Shown in pieces: positions 53,306-63,931 of a DNA stretch of 64,000 nucleotides. Made by a program: the position numbers and the translations under genes. Numbering within the stretch: the first letter of the stretch is position 1; every line of letters starts with the position of its first letter. A model generated the notes under the pieces. The model saw only the letters and a list, made by a program, of their open reading frames with translations. It made no database searches and had not been told where the DNA came from. Source of the stretch: Populus alba (taxonomy: Eukaryota; Streptophyta; Magnoliopsida; Malpighiales; Salicaceae); contig NC_133293.1 in the NCBI RefSeq assembly GCF_005239225.2, forward strand, positions 6,448,001 through 6,512,000. The letters run 5' to 3'.

Positions 53306-53587
53306 TATTTATAACCCAACGACCAGATGCGCAAATTTTTAAGAAAACCCATCCCAACAGTGTGTTGTTATTTTAATCAGCTCGTGCTTAGAAACTCAAG
53401 GTGTCAGACACATAAAACCAAGGTGGAGTTTTAGAAGCTGCGAGTACGAGAGGATAGAGAGAGAGAGAGAGAGGGAGAGGGAGAGGGAGAGGGAGAGGGA
53501 GATAAGAAACACAGATAAAGAGAGGAGAGAAGCCTTAGTTTTGTTATTTTTGGGGGTTCAAGAGCTTTGGAAATGGTGAGGAATTGA
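53306..53587 (+). promoter_or_regulatory. Neprosin gene TATA box, GA-rich leader and upstream mini-ORF
   Basis: TATTTATAA at 53306-53314 is a TATA candidate. A (GA)n / GAGAGG run spans 53455-53503. At 53572 ATG GTG AGG AAT TGA is a four-codon upstream reading frame just before an in-frame ATG at 53588. A GA-rich leader and upstream ATG could temper translation; this is inferred. Confidence 0.45.
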
Positions 53588-53752
53588 ATGCGGTTGCTTA
53601 GAATGGTGATTATGTGCTGGATGGATACAAGAACTAGGAATAGAAGGGGTTATTTTGATCACAGAAGAAGACAGCATCAATGTACACAACAAACAAATAC
53701 TACAACGACTGCAGATTTGGCAAAAGAAACAAGACAGGGAAATTTCTCAAAC

Positions 53753-56700
53753 ATGGCTTCTAGTTGGTGTTATAAGAAGATGTCACCAATCGTTTCAGTT
53801 CTCTTATGCTTTCTTCTTCTTGCTTCTTCAAATATCCGTCCTGTTTTCTCCTCGGAAACCCGCAGTGGCCATGCAACCAACCAAACTTTCCGACCCCAAG
53901 AAGAGTTACAAAAGTTGAAGATTATAAGAGAGCGTCTTGATAAGATTAACAAGCCTGCTGTCAAGTCAATTCAGGCATTCGACCTTTGTCCCTAATACTA
54001 TATAACCCCATTTGACTTCATTTCCCCTGTTTCTGTTCTGTTCTTGGAGGTTTAACAGGTAGTTGTTTGGTTCTTGTTTGTCACTGCAGAGTCCTGATGG
54101 TGATATTATAGACTGTGTTTTGTCCCATCTGCAACCAGCTTTTGATCACCCTCAACTGAAAGGACAAAAACCTTTGGTACTTGAATTGTAGCGTGCTACT
54201 TCATACATTTCGAATTATTCTTGTGAAATTCTTGCTTTCAAGCTGAACTAATACATGATGTTTTTTATTTAATTTTTTGCAGGAGCCTCCAGAGAGACCT
54301 AAAGGTCATGATCCATCAGGCATGGTAACCGAGAATTTTCAATCGTGGGGTTTGTCTGGTGAATCATGCCCAGAAGGGACAGTTCCTATCAGAAGAACAA
54401 CCGAACAAGACATGCTAAGAGCAAGCTCCGTTCAAAGATTTGGCAGAAAACTAAGAAGGCATGTTAGAAGAGACACTAACAGCAATGGTCATGAGGTTAG
54501 TATCCAAATAAGAATTATTCACATTAGAAGATAAGAAACAAATCATGTATTTTCTTTCTTTTCTTTTCCTGTTGGTTAAGCCTTGATGAACTCAACAACA
54601 CAAAACAAAGTGGTCAAACAAAATGGTGAAGGTCCGATAGACCTGCTGTCTGTCTCTTCTTTTTTCATGTTGCTTTTTCTGAAGGCAACCATCGTATTAG
54701 AAACACAAAGAAAGATTAAGAGCTTGAGAGAAACAAAAAAACTGCCTTTTGGAATTCTTAAAGCCTTCATCAGATTTATTAAAACAAAGGGAATTCCTCC
54801 CTTATCGTTCCTTTTCCTTTTCATGTTTAAATGGTGATATGCAATTTGATTTGATGTAAGATTTGATATATAATATCCAATTATATGTAATCTGCATGCG
54901 TTTCCCATCATGAGAAAAAAAGGAATTCTGGCTGCTGGCTGTTCTTTTATTCTACCATAAAAGTAAAGAAAAAACAGAATCAGATTTCTATCCATAGAAT
55001 TCAGACTTTCACCATTTTTCTTCACTTTTTTTGAACTAAATCGTTTTTGGTCAATGAGCTCTCTTTTGACTCCATGTACGAACTATGAACTAATATTGCC
55101 AGCAAGATCAAGCGCTGTGAATTAACCTGACAGACCCACCAAATTCAAAGAAAAAGAAAAGAGAACACATATAATCTACCTATTCAGATTCATGCATGGT
55201 GCCATCAGGAATACAAGGTTGTTAATCCTCAAGGGCCTCTGATATTATTATCTTGAAGAGGACTGTAGGCTTAACACTTGAAGTTTCCAGCGTATATTTA
55301 TTGTCCTTTGCTTTCAAACTGTTGGGTTACAGCATGCGGTTGGATATGTGACCGGCGATCAGTATTATGGAGCAAAAGCCAGCATAAATGTGTGGGCACC
55401 CAGGGTTTCTAACCAATATGAATTCAGCTTGTCACAAATGTGGGTCATTTCTGGTTCATTTGGCGATGATCTCAATACCATTGAAGCTGGCTGGCAGGTA
55501 TAATAAAGAACTCATCTCCCACAAGTGCTTAATTTTTCAAGAAATCTACTAGTAATAAATTACTCTTTTTCTTAATTATTTTCATTTTTTCTTCAACAAC
55601 CAAGTCTTTACCTTTGCATATGTTCATCACACACATGACTTATGAATTATGGAAACACCATAGATTTTGAAACAGACTGGTTAACATCTTGAATTCACAT
55701 TCAAAGCAGTTCTCAGAACTCAACCACCTCTCAACTCCATTATTCTTTTCTTGATGGCTCCTTGCATTAAATATTTATCTGCAGGTTAGCCCAGAACTGT
55801 ACGGGGACAACTATCCACGTTTCTTTACATACTGGACTGTGAGTATATGCTATAAAACTTGGCTTCTCCTCCTCTCTCCATTTAATTACTCCTACCTTCA
55901 ACTGTAACATTAATCATGGCGACTTTGTAACTAATAGCTTCATTTCTAACCACAGACTGACGCTTATCAAGCGACTGGATGCTACAACTTGCTATGCTCA
56001 GGCTTTGTTCAAACCAACAGTAGAATTGCTATTGGGGCCGCTATCTCTCCAACATCTTCCTACAGTGGAGGACAGTTCGATATTAGCTTATTGGTTTGGA
56101 AGGTAAAATTAAATTCTTTGTTTTTTTCCCCTTCCAGATATGAAACTAGTCACTTGTACCCTTATATAGAGAGATTAGAGTGAAAAAGAATAAAATTCTT
56201 ACAAGAGAATAAAGATTAGCGTACTGTTTATGTGATGCGTGGATTGTAATCTAGCATCTGCTGCCAAGATAATTTTAGACCCTCAATTTATTAAAAAAAA
56301 ATCAGAAAAATTCAGTGATGGGTGATCTTAGATTTTAAACCATCCAGTGCGATTACTTTTAACTTAGATGTAAAAAGGTTTTGCAAAAGAAACTCCCTTG
56401 GTCTCCGATCGGATGGTCAATGATGGACCCTAGCTACTAGGAGACAATATTATCAAATACCACTGACTTTATAACATAATGCAGCTCTAACATACATGGG
56501 CCAAAATTGGCGTGCACTCGTAGCTTCAAACAGTGTCTGTAATTCCCTTCTGCTGCTTTTCTGCTTTATTAGATTCTCTTCTTTTCCTTAGTAAAGGAGC
56601 TTCCTGACGCATGACCCCCTCTACACGCTCTCTTTTTATACTTTATCATCAGTATTTTTACCTTTTTTTTCTTCTTATAATTTCTCACATAATTGTTTAA

Positions 56701-57250
56701 CAACCTGGCTTAGCGAGTAAGAAAAATAGAAGAAAATCATCATGTTTTGGGTCCCTAGCAGAAACTGGATTTCCTTCTTTTACACCCTATTTTTTACAAG
56801 GAGCTGCATTTTTGTAACTCTTGTGTGATATCAAAGAAACATTAACAACGATTTAAATTCACTTTTGTGTAGGATCCAAAGCATGGAAATTGGTGGCTAG
56901 AATTCGGAAATGGGGTTCTAGTAGGGTATTGGCCATCGTTTTTGTTCACTCACCTAAGGGATCACGCAAGCATGGTACAATTTGGTGGAGAGATTGTTAA
57001 CTCTAGGCCATCAGGATTCCACACTTCTACACAAATGGGAAGTGGCCACTTTGCGGGAGAAGGTTTTGGAAAAGCCTCGTATTTTAGAAATTTGCAGGTT
57101 GTTGATTGGGACAATAACTTAATTCCATTGTCAAATCTAAGGGTGTTGGCTGATCATCCGAATTGCTATGATATACAAGGAGGTATTAATAGAGTTTGGG
57201 GTAATTATTTTTACTATGGAGGACCCGGAAGAAATGTGCGATGTCCCTAA
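53753..57250 (+). CDS. Neprosin-domain protein (DUF4409 + DUF239), putative glutamic peptidase
   Basis: Secreted protein of the plant neprosin family; the type member is a prolyl endopeptidase of the glutamic class. Inferred exons: 53753-53974, 54090-54176, 54283-54495, 55333-55497, 55785-55838, 55956-56102, 56873-57250; in frame, 421 aa. I chose the ATG at 53753 because a signal peptide follows at once (hydrophobic about 11-30). An in-frame ATG at 53588 would add 55 hydrophilic residues in front of it. The activation-peptide domain (about 45-165) includes KSIQ|SPDGDIIDCV and the SCPEGTVPIRRTTEQDMLRA motif. The neprosin domain (175-418) includes EAGWQVSPELYGD, FFTYWT, GCYNLLCSGFVQ, and ends YYGGPGRNVRCP. 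Glu225 (EAGW) and Glu336 (GGEIV) are candidate catalytic residues by analogy. Exon 1 must splice at a GC donor (CAG|GCATTC), otherwise translation stops seven codons later. Confidence 0.88.
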
Positions 57251-58157
57251 GGGATTAATGGTATAGGGTGGGATTTTTTTCTTCTTTTTTTTTTTCCTAT
57301 TTTTTCTTGTTGGGTGATATGGGTTTCATCTCGAGATCACTCAGTCGGTTTGGGCTATTCTTATATTTATCTCCTTGTTAATCCAAATTGTTTTGCCTTT
57401 CTTCTCAGCTAACAGTCATTAGGCGATTTATCAAGTATACCTCCTCTAGGTACTGATGTAAATGTGGGGAAAAAAACAAAAGAACAAGAAATATTAGTGA
57501 ATATACTATGGTTTGTGATCAATTTTAGTCCCCTCTGGTGTCACTGTACTCAAGATTTTGATCAAGAATGTAGAGAGTAGCACCTTTGTACTTGTCTGTA
57601 ACATGAAGTAGGAGCATTCAATTCAACAACTGGACCACTCTCAAATGGAGATAGCTAACCACTGCCTCAACAGGTTCATAAATCCTGCACATGAGATCAT
57701 GGGTCCTCTGAAAATAACATTAACCTTTCTTGTTCGGTGGGGCTTCATAAGTGGAAACCGAGAGATTGCTTCTTTCAGGCACACATGTTATCGCTACCTT
57801 CCTCGAAACTAATCATTTTGATGGGCTATGCTTGGAATCTTGAAATCTACATCTTCTGTTTCTGCTGCTCTTACCCTGGTAGAGATAATAATCTAACGAG
57901 GGTCAAATTCCTTGACATTCAGTGCATAAAATATATCTCCAGCTTTCTTTTATGGAAGAAAAATAATTTCTCCTACTTAAAGCTCACGCCAGCTAACAAT
58001 TAATAGCGATTTGTCCACCCATTCATCCATTATTTCTTGTGTATCATGCTCCCACAAGAACACTTGATTTATTTGATGCACATACATAATTACTTGCATG
58101 TATGATTTGTCAACAATCTTTCTCTTGAAGTTTACGCTACCTGACCTCTCGATGCTA
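57251..58157. other. 3' flank of the neprosin gene
   Basis: Probably holds the 3'UTR to about 57600. The remaining sequence has no recognisable gene. Confidence 0.5.
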
Positions 58158-58363
58158 ATTTGGGATTGCGTTTGAAAAGCGCTTTTCATAAAATTTGAAA
58201 TTTTTTTTTTGTTTTGGCTTGGAAGTAATATGTTTTTGATGTTTTCAAATTATTTTGATGTGCTGATCTCAAAAATGATTTTTAAAAAATAAAAAAATAT
58301 TATTGGCATGCTTTTCTAAGTGAAAAACACTTTGAAAAGCAACAGCAACCACACTCCCAAACA
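58158..58363. mobile_element. MITE-like element, about 205 bp
   Basis: The left end is TTTGGGATTGCGTTTGAAAA and the right end in reverse is TGTTTGGGAGTGTGGTTGCT, an imperfect terminal inverted repeat extended by a CTTTTCA / TGAAAAG pair. The interior has TGATGTGCTGATCTCAAAAA and TTTTAAAAAATAAAAAAATA, the same family core as the element at 9591. Confidence 0.7.
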
Positions 58364-58404
58364 CCCTCTATTCTGTTATCACTTCGTGTAAAAGAAAAAG
58401 AAGA

Positions 58405-59640
58405 AGAAGAAAGCAAGAAAGCTATCGATCAAAGATATCAACACTATCAGGCTATTTGAAGATTCTGTCATTATACTTATGCATGTGGAACTAGATCGTC
58501 TTATACTTTCGGTATTCTTTTCTCAAGGATCAAGGCTCATCGTGCATGATGTTTCCTCTTGAGAAGGCAAGTGCACTGTAATCAATTTCAGTACTTGCTT
58601 TACTCCATGCTTTCTTCCTTGGCTTCGTGTAAGATTTCCGGGACTGAATCTTTCTTTAACTCCACAGATCACATAGAGGTCTGCCGGCCGATATGGGACC
58701 GGTGGATTCTATCAATTTGTAGTCTATAAAGATGTGCTTGGGGAAATATAATTAATTTCTTATATAGTACATAAGCTATAATTTCAACCATGCTCTTACA
58801 ACTTTTATCTCACATTCGACTAATAAATTATTATTCAAAAAGCTGACTTATGTTTTTACAATCACACAATTGTTTTTGTCGTCATTCTACTCCTACACTC
58901 CCTTGGATAGTAGTAATAATCCATAATAGTAATCAAACTGGCACAAGCTCATATTCAAGGCCTGTATCTGTAGTCAACATCAAATAACCACGAGGAAGAT
59001 AAATTTGCTGAACTTCACAGTTCAGGACGAGTAAATCATATATAATCTCATTTAACATTTTAAGATTTTAGATTGAAATTGTTTTAGAACCATAATAATC
59101 AAATAATTATAAATTCAAATCTCAATATTTTTATTTAATTTAATAAAAATTAAATACAAGATAAAATAAATTTATACTCAAAGAACAATATAAATTATAT
59201 TTTAAAACTTTACATAAAAATTTAGATTTTTAAATAAGATAATTTTTTGATACATATAAGTAGAAAACCAACCAAATTTAATCAAGGTTTTCCATAATAA
59301 CTTGAATTATCATATCTAAGTTTGGATCAAACGGTGAATGAATTTACTCTTCACTTTGAAATTCTTGAATTCGAATTGAAGAGATGGGGTGATATTTTTG
59401 TTCATGCCACGGGGATCAAACAGAGAAACATATTCACCAACCAGAAAACAACAGGTAGCGCCCAGCATAGTTTTCAAGAGTGGGTTTGAAATTAGATCGA
59501 ACAGCCACTCTCTGCATCCTCTTAATGGAATTCACCGACCAACAAAAATGGTGGCTGGCATTGACCCACTGAGTCAACAAGTGGCCGGTGTTATTCAGAA
59601 CAGGAATAAGCATCTGAATCATGGTATTGTGTCCCTGAGG
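58405..59640. repeat. Tandem duplication copy A (empty copia site)
   Basis: Begins GAAGAAAGCAAGAAAGCTAT, crosses the uninterrupted site CAAAGATATCAACACTATCA (GATAT at 58434-58438), and ends with GGTATTGTGTCCCTGAG. Copy B repeats the order with high identity from 59641 to about 63480. Copy A has private sequence at about 58920-59250. It lacks roughly 800 bases present in B (62420-63225), and it lacks a 38-base piece near 59620. Confidence 0.85.
59410..59625 (-). pseudogene. Copy of the unrecognised exon fragment (in duplication copy A)
   Basis: The minus-strand open frame matches the C-terminal half of the fragment at 63245 nearly residue for residue (NNTGHLLTQWVN, SHHFCWSVNSIKRMQRVA). The upstream part is missing because a 38-base piece and everything beyond it were lost at the duplication junction. 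It has no start context or partner exon and is non-functional. Confidence 0.6.
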
Positions 59641-59894
59641 AAGAAAGCAAGAAAGCTAGCGATCAAAGATATTGTGCGCATGAGCTGTATTAAATCCTAA
59701 ATGAATACATATAGGAATCCCACGAATGTTCCTCCTCAGGTAAGTCACGGGATCTGAGAGTCTAATGAAACATATTATCCTACAGAAAATTAACCCCACT
59801 TCTAGATATCCATAAAGAATGAATAAGAGAATTCCAAAAAAACAATATGAACCTGATCTTACAGTCAAAACCAAATATCCAATTAATAACTGTG

Positions 59895-61494
59895 TCCTCT
59901 GATAGATTGACTCGTTCATATGCACTTACTGTTAATTAACTTTCCACAGTTTCTATTCCTAGTAATGTGCAGGATGCATTGGCTAATCAAAGATGGAGAA
60001 AGGCAATGAATGAAGAGATGGAGGCTCTACAGAAAATGCTACGTGGGAACTAGTTCCGCTGCCTAAAAGGAATGAGGACAGTTGGATGCAGATGGGTGTT
60101 CACTGTGAAACTCAACCCAGATGATAATATTGACAGGTATAAAGCTCGACTAGTCGCAAAAAGAAATACATAAAGGTATGGGGTAGACTATCAGGATACT
60201 TTTGCACCAGTAGCCAAGATCAATACTATTTGTATTTTTATATCTATAGCAACAAATCGAGACTGGCCTCTGCAACAGTTTGATGTTAAGAATGCATTTC
60301 TCAATGGTGATCTAGAAGAAGAAGTCTACATGGAACTGCCACTTAGAGTTAACAACAACTTAGGCAAATGTGAAGTTTGTAGACTGAAGAAGTCATTGTA
60401 TGGACTAAAACAGTCACCTAGAGCATGGTTTGGGAGATTCTCTGCTATAATGAAGGAGTTTGGCTATAAACAAAGTAACTCTGACCATACTTTGTTTATA
60501 AAACATAACAAAGGAAGAGTAACCGCTTTAATTGTATATGTGGATGATATGGTCATGACAGGAGATGATCCACGTGAAATGAAAGCATTACAGAGATATC
60601 TAGCTACTAAATTTGAAAAGAAGGATCTTGGACACCTTAAATATTTTTTGGGAATTGAGGTGGCAAGGTCAAGGCAGGGAATATCTCTTTTACAGCAAAA
60701 ATATGTGATAAACCTGCTAACTGAAACTGTAATGCTTAGTTGCAAACCAGTAGAAATGCCCATGGATATGAACCATAAGCTTGGAATTTTTCCAGAACAG
60801 GATCCAACAGACAAGGATCGTTACTAGAGATTAGTTGGAAGGCTAATCTACTTATCCCATACCAAACCTGATATAGCATATGCAGTAAGCGTGGTGCATC
60901 AGTTCATGCATGCATCAAGTAAAGAACATATGGAAGCAGTATATCGAATCTTACGGTACTTAAAAGGTTCTCCAGGAAGAGGATTGTTGTTCACAAAAAA
61001 ACAGTATTTCTAGCATTGAAGGATATACAGACTCTAATTGGGCAGGAGATCAGACGACCAGAAAATCTACTTCTGGTTATTTTACGTTTGTAGAAGGTAA
61101 TCTTGTCACTTGGAAAAGCAAGAAACAAAAAGTAGTAGCAAGATCAAATGCTGAAGCTGAATTTCGAGTGATGGCTCATGGTGTATGTGAATTGATATGG
61201 ATAAGGAATATATTAAGGGATTTAGGGATTGAATATACTGAACCTATAAATCTCTTATGTGATAATAAAGCAGCTATAACAATCGCACAGAACCCTGTTC
61301 AACATGATCGCACCAAACATGTTGAGGTTGATCGTCATTTCATCAAGGAGAATCTCGATGGAAGAATCATACAGTTTTCATTTATACAATCTAAGAGTCA
61401 ACTGGCTGATGTATTCACAAAGACAGTTTTAGGAAAGGCATTTTATGATATAATTAACAAGTTGGGCATGATAAACATCTATGCACCAACTTGA
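59895..61494 (+). pseudogene. Copia pol remnant: reverse transcriptase and RNase H
   Basis: The RVT_2 region is readable, with the YVDDM catalytic motif near 60537-60551 and KKSLYGLKQSPRAW upstream of it. RNase H follows with GYTDSNWAGD near 61020-61050 and the C-terminal LADVFTK motif. The frame is broken by a one-base loss near 60030, a TAA at 60171-60173, a TAG at 60825-60827, and a one-base gain in the A run near 61000. Protease and integrase are absent. Confidence 0.9.
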
Positions 61495-61501
61495 GGGGGG
61501 G

Positions 61502-61721
61502 TGTGCGCATGAGCTGTATTAAATCCTAGATTGATTCGTATTTGTATACATATAGGAATCCTAGATTGATTTGTAGTTGTATATATATAGGAACAAATAA
61601 CTTTCCTGCTTATCTACTCTGTATTTTTCCTATTGTCTCTGAAGTGTAACTATATATATTGCCTCCTGTGGAGAAGAATATAACAAAGAGAAGTAATATT
61701 ACAGAAACCCTATTGTTTACA
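61502..61721 (+). repeat. 3' long terminal repeat of the copia element (220 bp)
   Basis: Starts TG and ends CA, as LTRs do. Its start coincides with the end of the polypurine tract, and its first 50 bases match the 5' remnant. A TATATATATTG stretch near 61650 may be its TATA region. Confidence 0.88.
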
Positions 61722-62419
61722 GATATCAACACTATCAGGCTATTTGAAGATTCTGTCATTATACTTATGCATGTGGAACTAGATCGTCTTATACTTTCGG
61801 TATTCTTTTCTCAAGGATCAAGGCTCATCGGACATGATGTTTCCTCTTGAGAAGCCAAGTGCACTATAATCAATTTCAGTCTTGCTTTACTCCATGCTTT
61901 CTTCCTTGGCTTCGTGTAAGATTTCCGGGACTGAATCTTTCTTTAACTCCACAGATCACATAGAGGTCTGCCGGCCGATATGGGACCGGTGGATTCTATC
62001 AATTTGTAGTCTATAAAGATGTGCTTGGGGAAATATAATTAATTTCTTATATAGTACATAAGCTATAATTTCAACCATGCTCTTACAACTTTTATCTCAC
62101 ATTCGACTAATAAATTATTATTCAAAAAGCCGACTTATGTTTTTCCAATCACACAATTGTTTTTGTCGTCATTCTACTCCTACACTCCCTCGCATAATGG
62201 ATAGTTGTAATAATATAATCAAATTATATTTTGGAAGTAGAAGTTTAAAATTTTAAATTAAGATGGTTTTTTAATACTTATAAGTAGAAAACCAATCAAA
62301 TTGAATCAATGTTTTCCGCAATAACTTGGATTACCATATCTAAGTTTGGATCAAGCGGTGAATGAATTTACTCTTCACTTTGAAATTCTTGAATTCGAAT
62401 TGAAGAGATGGGGTGATAT

Positions 62420-63116
62420 TTTTGTTCTTTTTTGCTCTCTCTCTCACAATTAATCGTGTGTATTTGTTTGGGCGCATGTCAATTCTCTCTCACAACAGTG
62501 TGTATTTTCTTGGGTGCTTGGTACCATTATAACTCCAACTAATAGGTGACTAAACTTACTGTTATGTATCAATCAATAAACTCATTTAAAGATCTTGTTT
62601 CATTTCAATTTCAGTAATGAAGTTTCACGACTTTTTCAACATTCAGGACATCCTACTTAGTGATAAAGCTAGAGAAATTTAAAATAAGGGAGGCAAATTC
62701 TTGGATAGGTAAGAAATATGAAATTAAATCATGGAGAGCAATTGACGAATTTGTATTTGGAAATGCTTGAGAAAATGAGATGTATAAGAACTAAAGTGGA
62801 AAGTATGAAAAATAAAGTGGGGCCAATTGCCCTCCTCCCCCCTTTACCTAGCTTGGCCACTTTCCTTGGACCAATTTTAGATTATGTTCGTCCTCAGTGT
62901 CAGTCTTACCGAAAGCTTATATTCAGAGTATTTAAAAGTATGGTAATAATTGTTTTTTAAAATATTTTTTATTTTAAAATATATTAATTTTTTTAAAAAT
63001 ATTATTTTTAATATTAACACATCAAAATAATTTGAAAAATATTAAAATTATATTAATTTAAAAATAAATAATTTTTTTAAAATGCTAGTCGGTGGCATGA
63101 AAGTATTTATGATTTG

Positions 63117-63175
<59 letters not shown>

Positions 63176-63225
63176 GCTGTGGAGCACTTCTATACTTGAA
63201 CAAAACGCCAATTCATGCCAAAAGG
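62420..63225. other. Sequence private to duplication copy B, no gene
   Basis: It contains a CTCTCT-rich stretch, a moderately complex segment at 62600-62930 without a recognised protein, and AT-rich MITE-family core sequence at 62930-63080. A long (AT)n microsatellite spans 63119-63172. Confidence 0.5.
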
Positions 63226-63244
63226 ATAAGAAAGAGAAACATAT

Positions 63245-63650
63245 TCACCAACCAGAAAACAACAGGTAGCGCCAAGCATAGTTTTCAAGAGTGGGTTTGA
63301 AATTAGAACGAACAGCCACTCTCTGCATCCTCTTAATGGAATTCACCGACCAACAAAAATGGTGGCTGACATTGACCCACTGAGTCAACAAGTGGCCGGT
63401 GTTATTCAGAAGAGGAATAAGCATCTGAATCCACCACACTTTGGTGCAAAATGGCAGTGCTAGAAGCACGGTATTGTGTCCCTCCGGCGCCTTGTTGGGA
63501 TTCTTTGTCATCAGGGCGATATGCTTGACTTTGAGCGATGGGTAAAATTCGACGACAAGCGAACACCCAGGATTGGTAAAGGCAGGTGAATTGATTGCCT
63601 TATGCCTCAAGTAGTCAAGTCTGGCTGCATGAAAGATAGCTCATACATTA
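63245..63650 (-). pseudogene. Unrecognised exon-like fragment, minus strand
   Basis: On the minus strand a splice-acceptor-like TTTCATGCAG near 63640 is followed by an open frame of about 130 codons ending in a TGA at 63247-63245. Composition is protein-like and not AT-biased: for example KVKHIALMTKNPNKAPEGHN, LPFCTKVWWIQMLIPLLNN, and SHHFCWSVNSIKRMQRVA. I do not recognise the family. It may be one exon of a gene whose other exons lie outside the window or are lost. A partial copy is at 59410-59625. Because no start-proximal exon is visible on either side, I treat it as a fragment. Confidence 0.4.
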
Positions 63651-63931
63651 AAAGTCAAGGGAGGGAGGGTGGAAAAATAACTGCAAATTCGGCAATTAGC
63701 ATGGAAATTAAAAAAGAAATGGAGAATTAACGCATCAACAAAATTGGTTGAGAAAATAATACGATTCAAAACTATAACATTTAATTTATATTATGTTTTT
63801 AAACTGTAATAATTAATTAATATTATATTTTAGAATTGTAACATCAATTAAATTAAATTGACGTGTCTATTTTCTTTTTATATAAATAACTTATCATCTC
63901 AAAAAGCAAGTAAGTCACTATTTAAAAAATC

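Larger units (their letters stand above)
59673..61721 (+). mobile_element. Truncated Ty1-copia retrotransposon with 5-bp target-site duplication
   Basis: The element begins TGTGCGCATGAGCTGTATTA and ends ...TTGTTTACA. It is flanked by GATAT at 59668-59672 and 61722-61726. The 5' LTR is cut to about 50 bases (59673-59722), missing an internal 16 bases relative to the 3' LTR. There is no primer-binding site, gag, protease or integrase. Only the reverse transcriptase and RNase H parts of pol remain, then a polypurine tract (TTGAGGGGGGG, 61491-61501) and the full 3' LTR. The element cannot move on its own. Confidence 0.92.
59641..63480. repeat. Tandem duplication copy B (interrupted by copia element)
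   Basis: Restarts with AAGAAAGCAAGAAAGCTAGC, is broken at 59673-61721 by the retroelement, then resumes GATATCAACACTATCAGGCT. It matches copy A through GTGCTTGGGGAAATATAATT and the CTCTTCACTTTGAAATTCTT region, and finally the gene-fragment segment 63235-63480. Beyond that only the B-side sequence continues, so B carries the original right-hand boundary. Confidence 0.85.

Noticed and set aside
54576..55025. 149-codon minus-strand open frame in neprosin intron 3
   Set aside because: No recognisable family, AT-driven codons, lies wholly within an intron; long by chance.
60464..60814. 116-codon minus-strand frame opposite the copia reverse transcriptase
   Set aside because: Shadow of the conserved RT coding strand.
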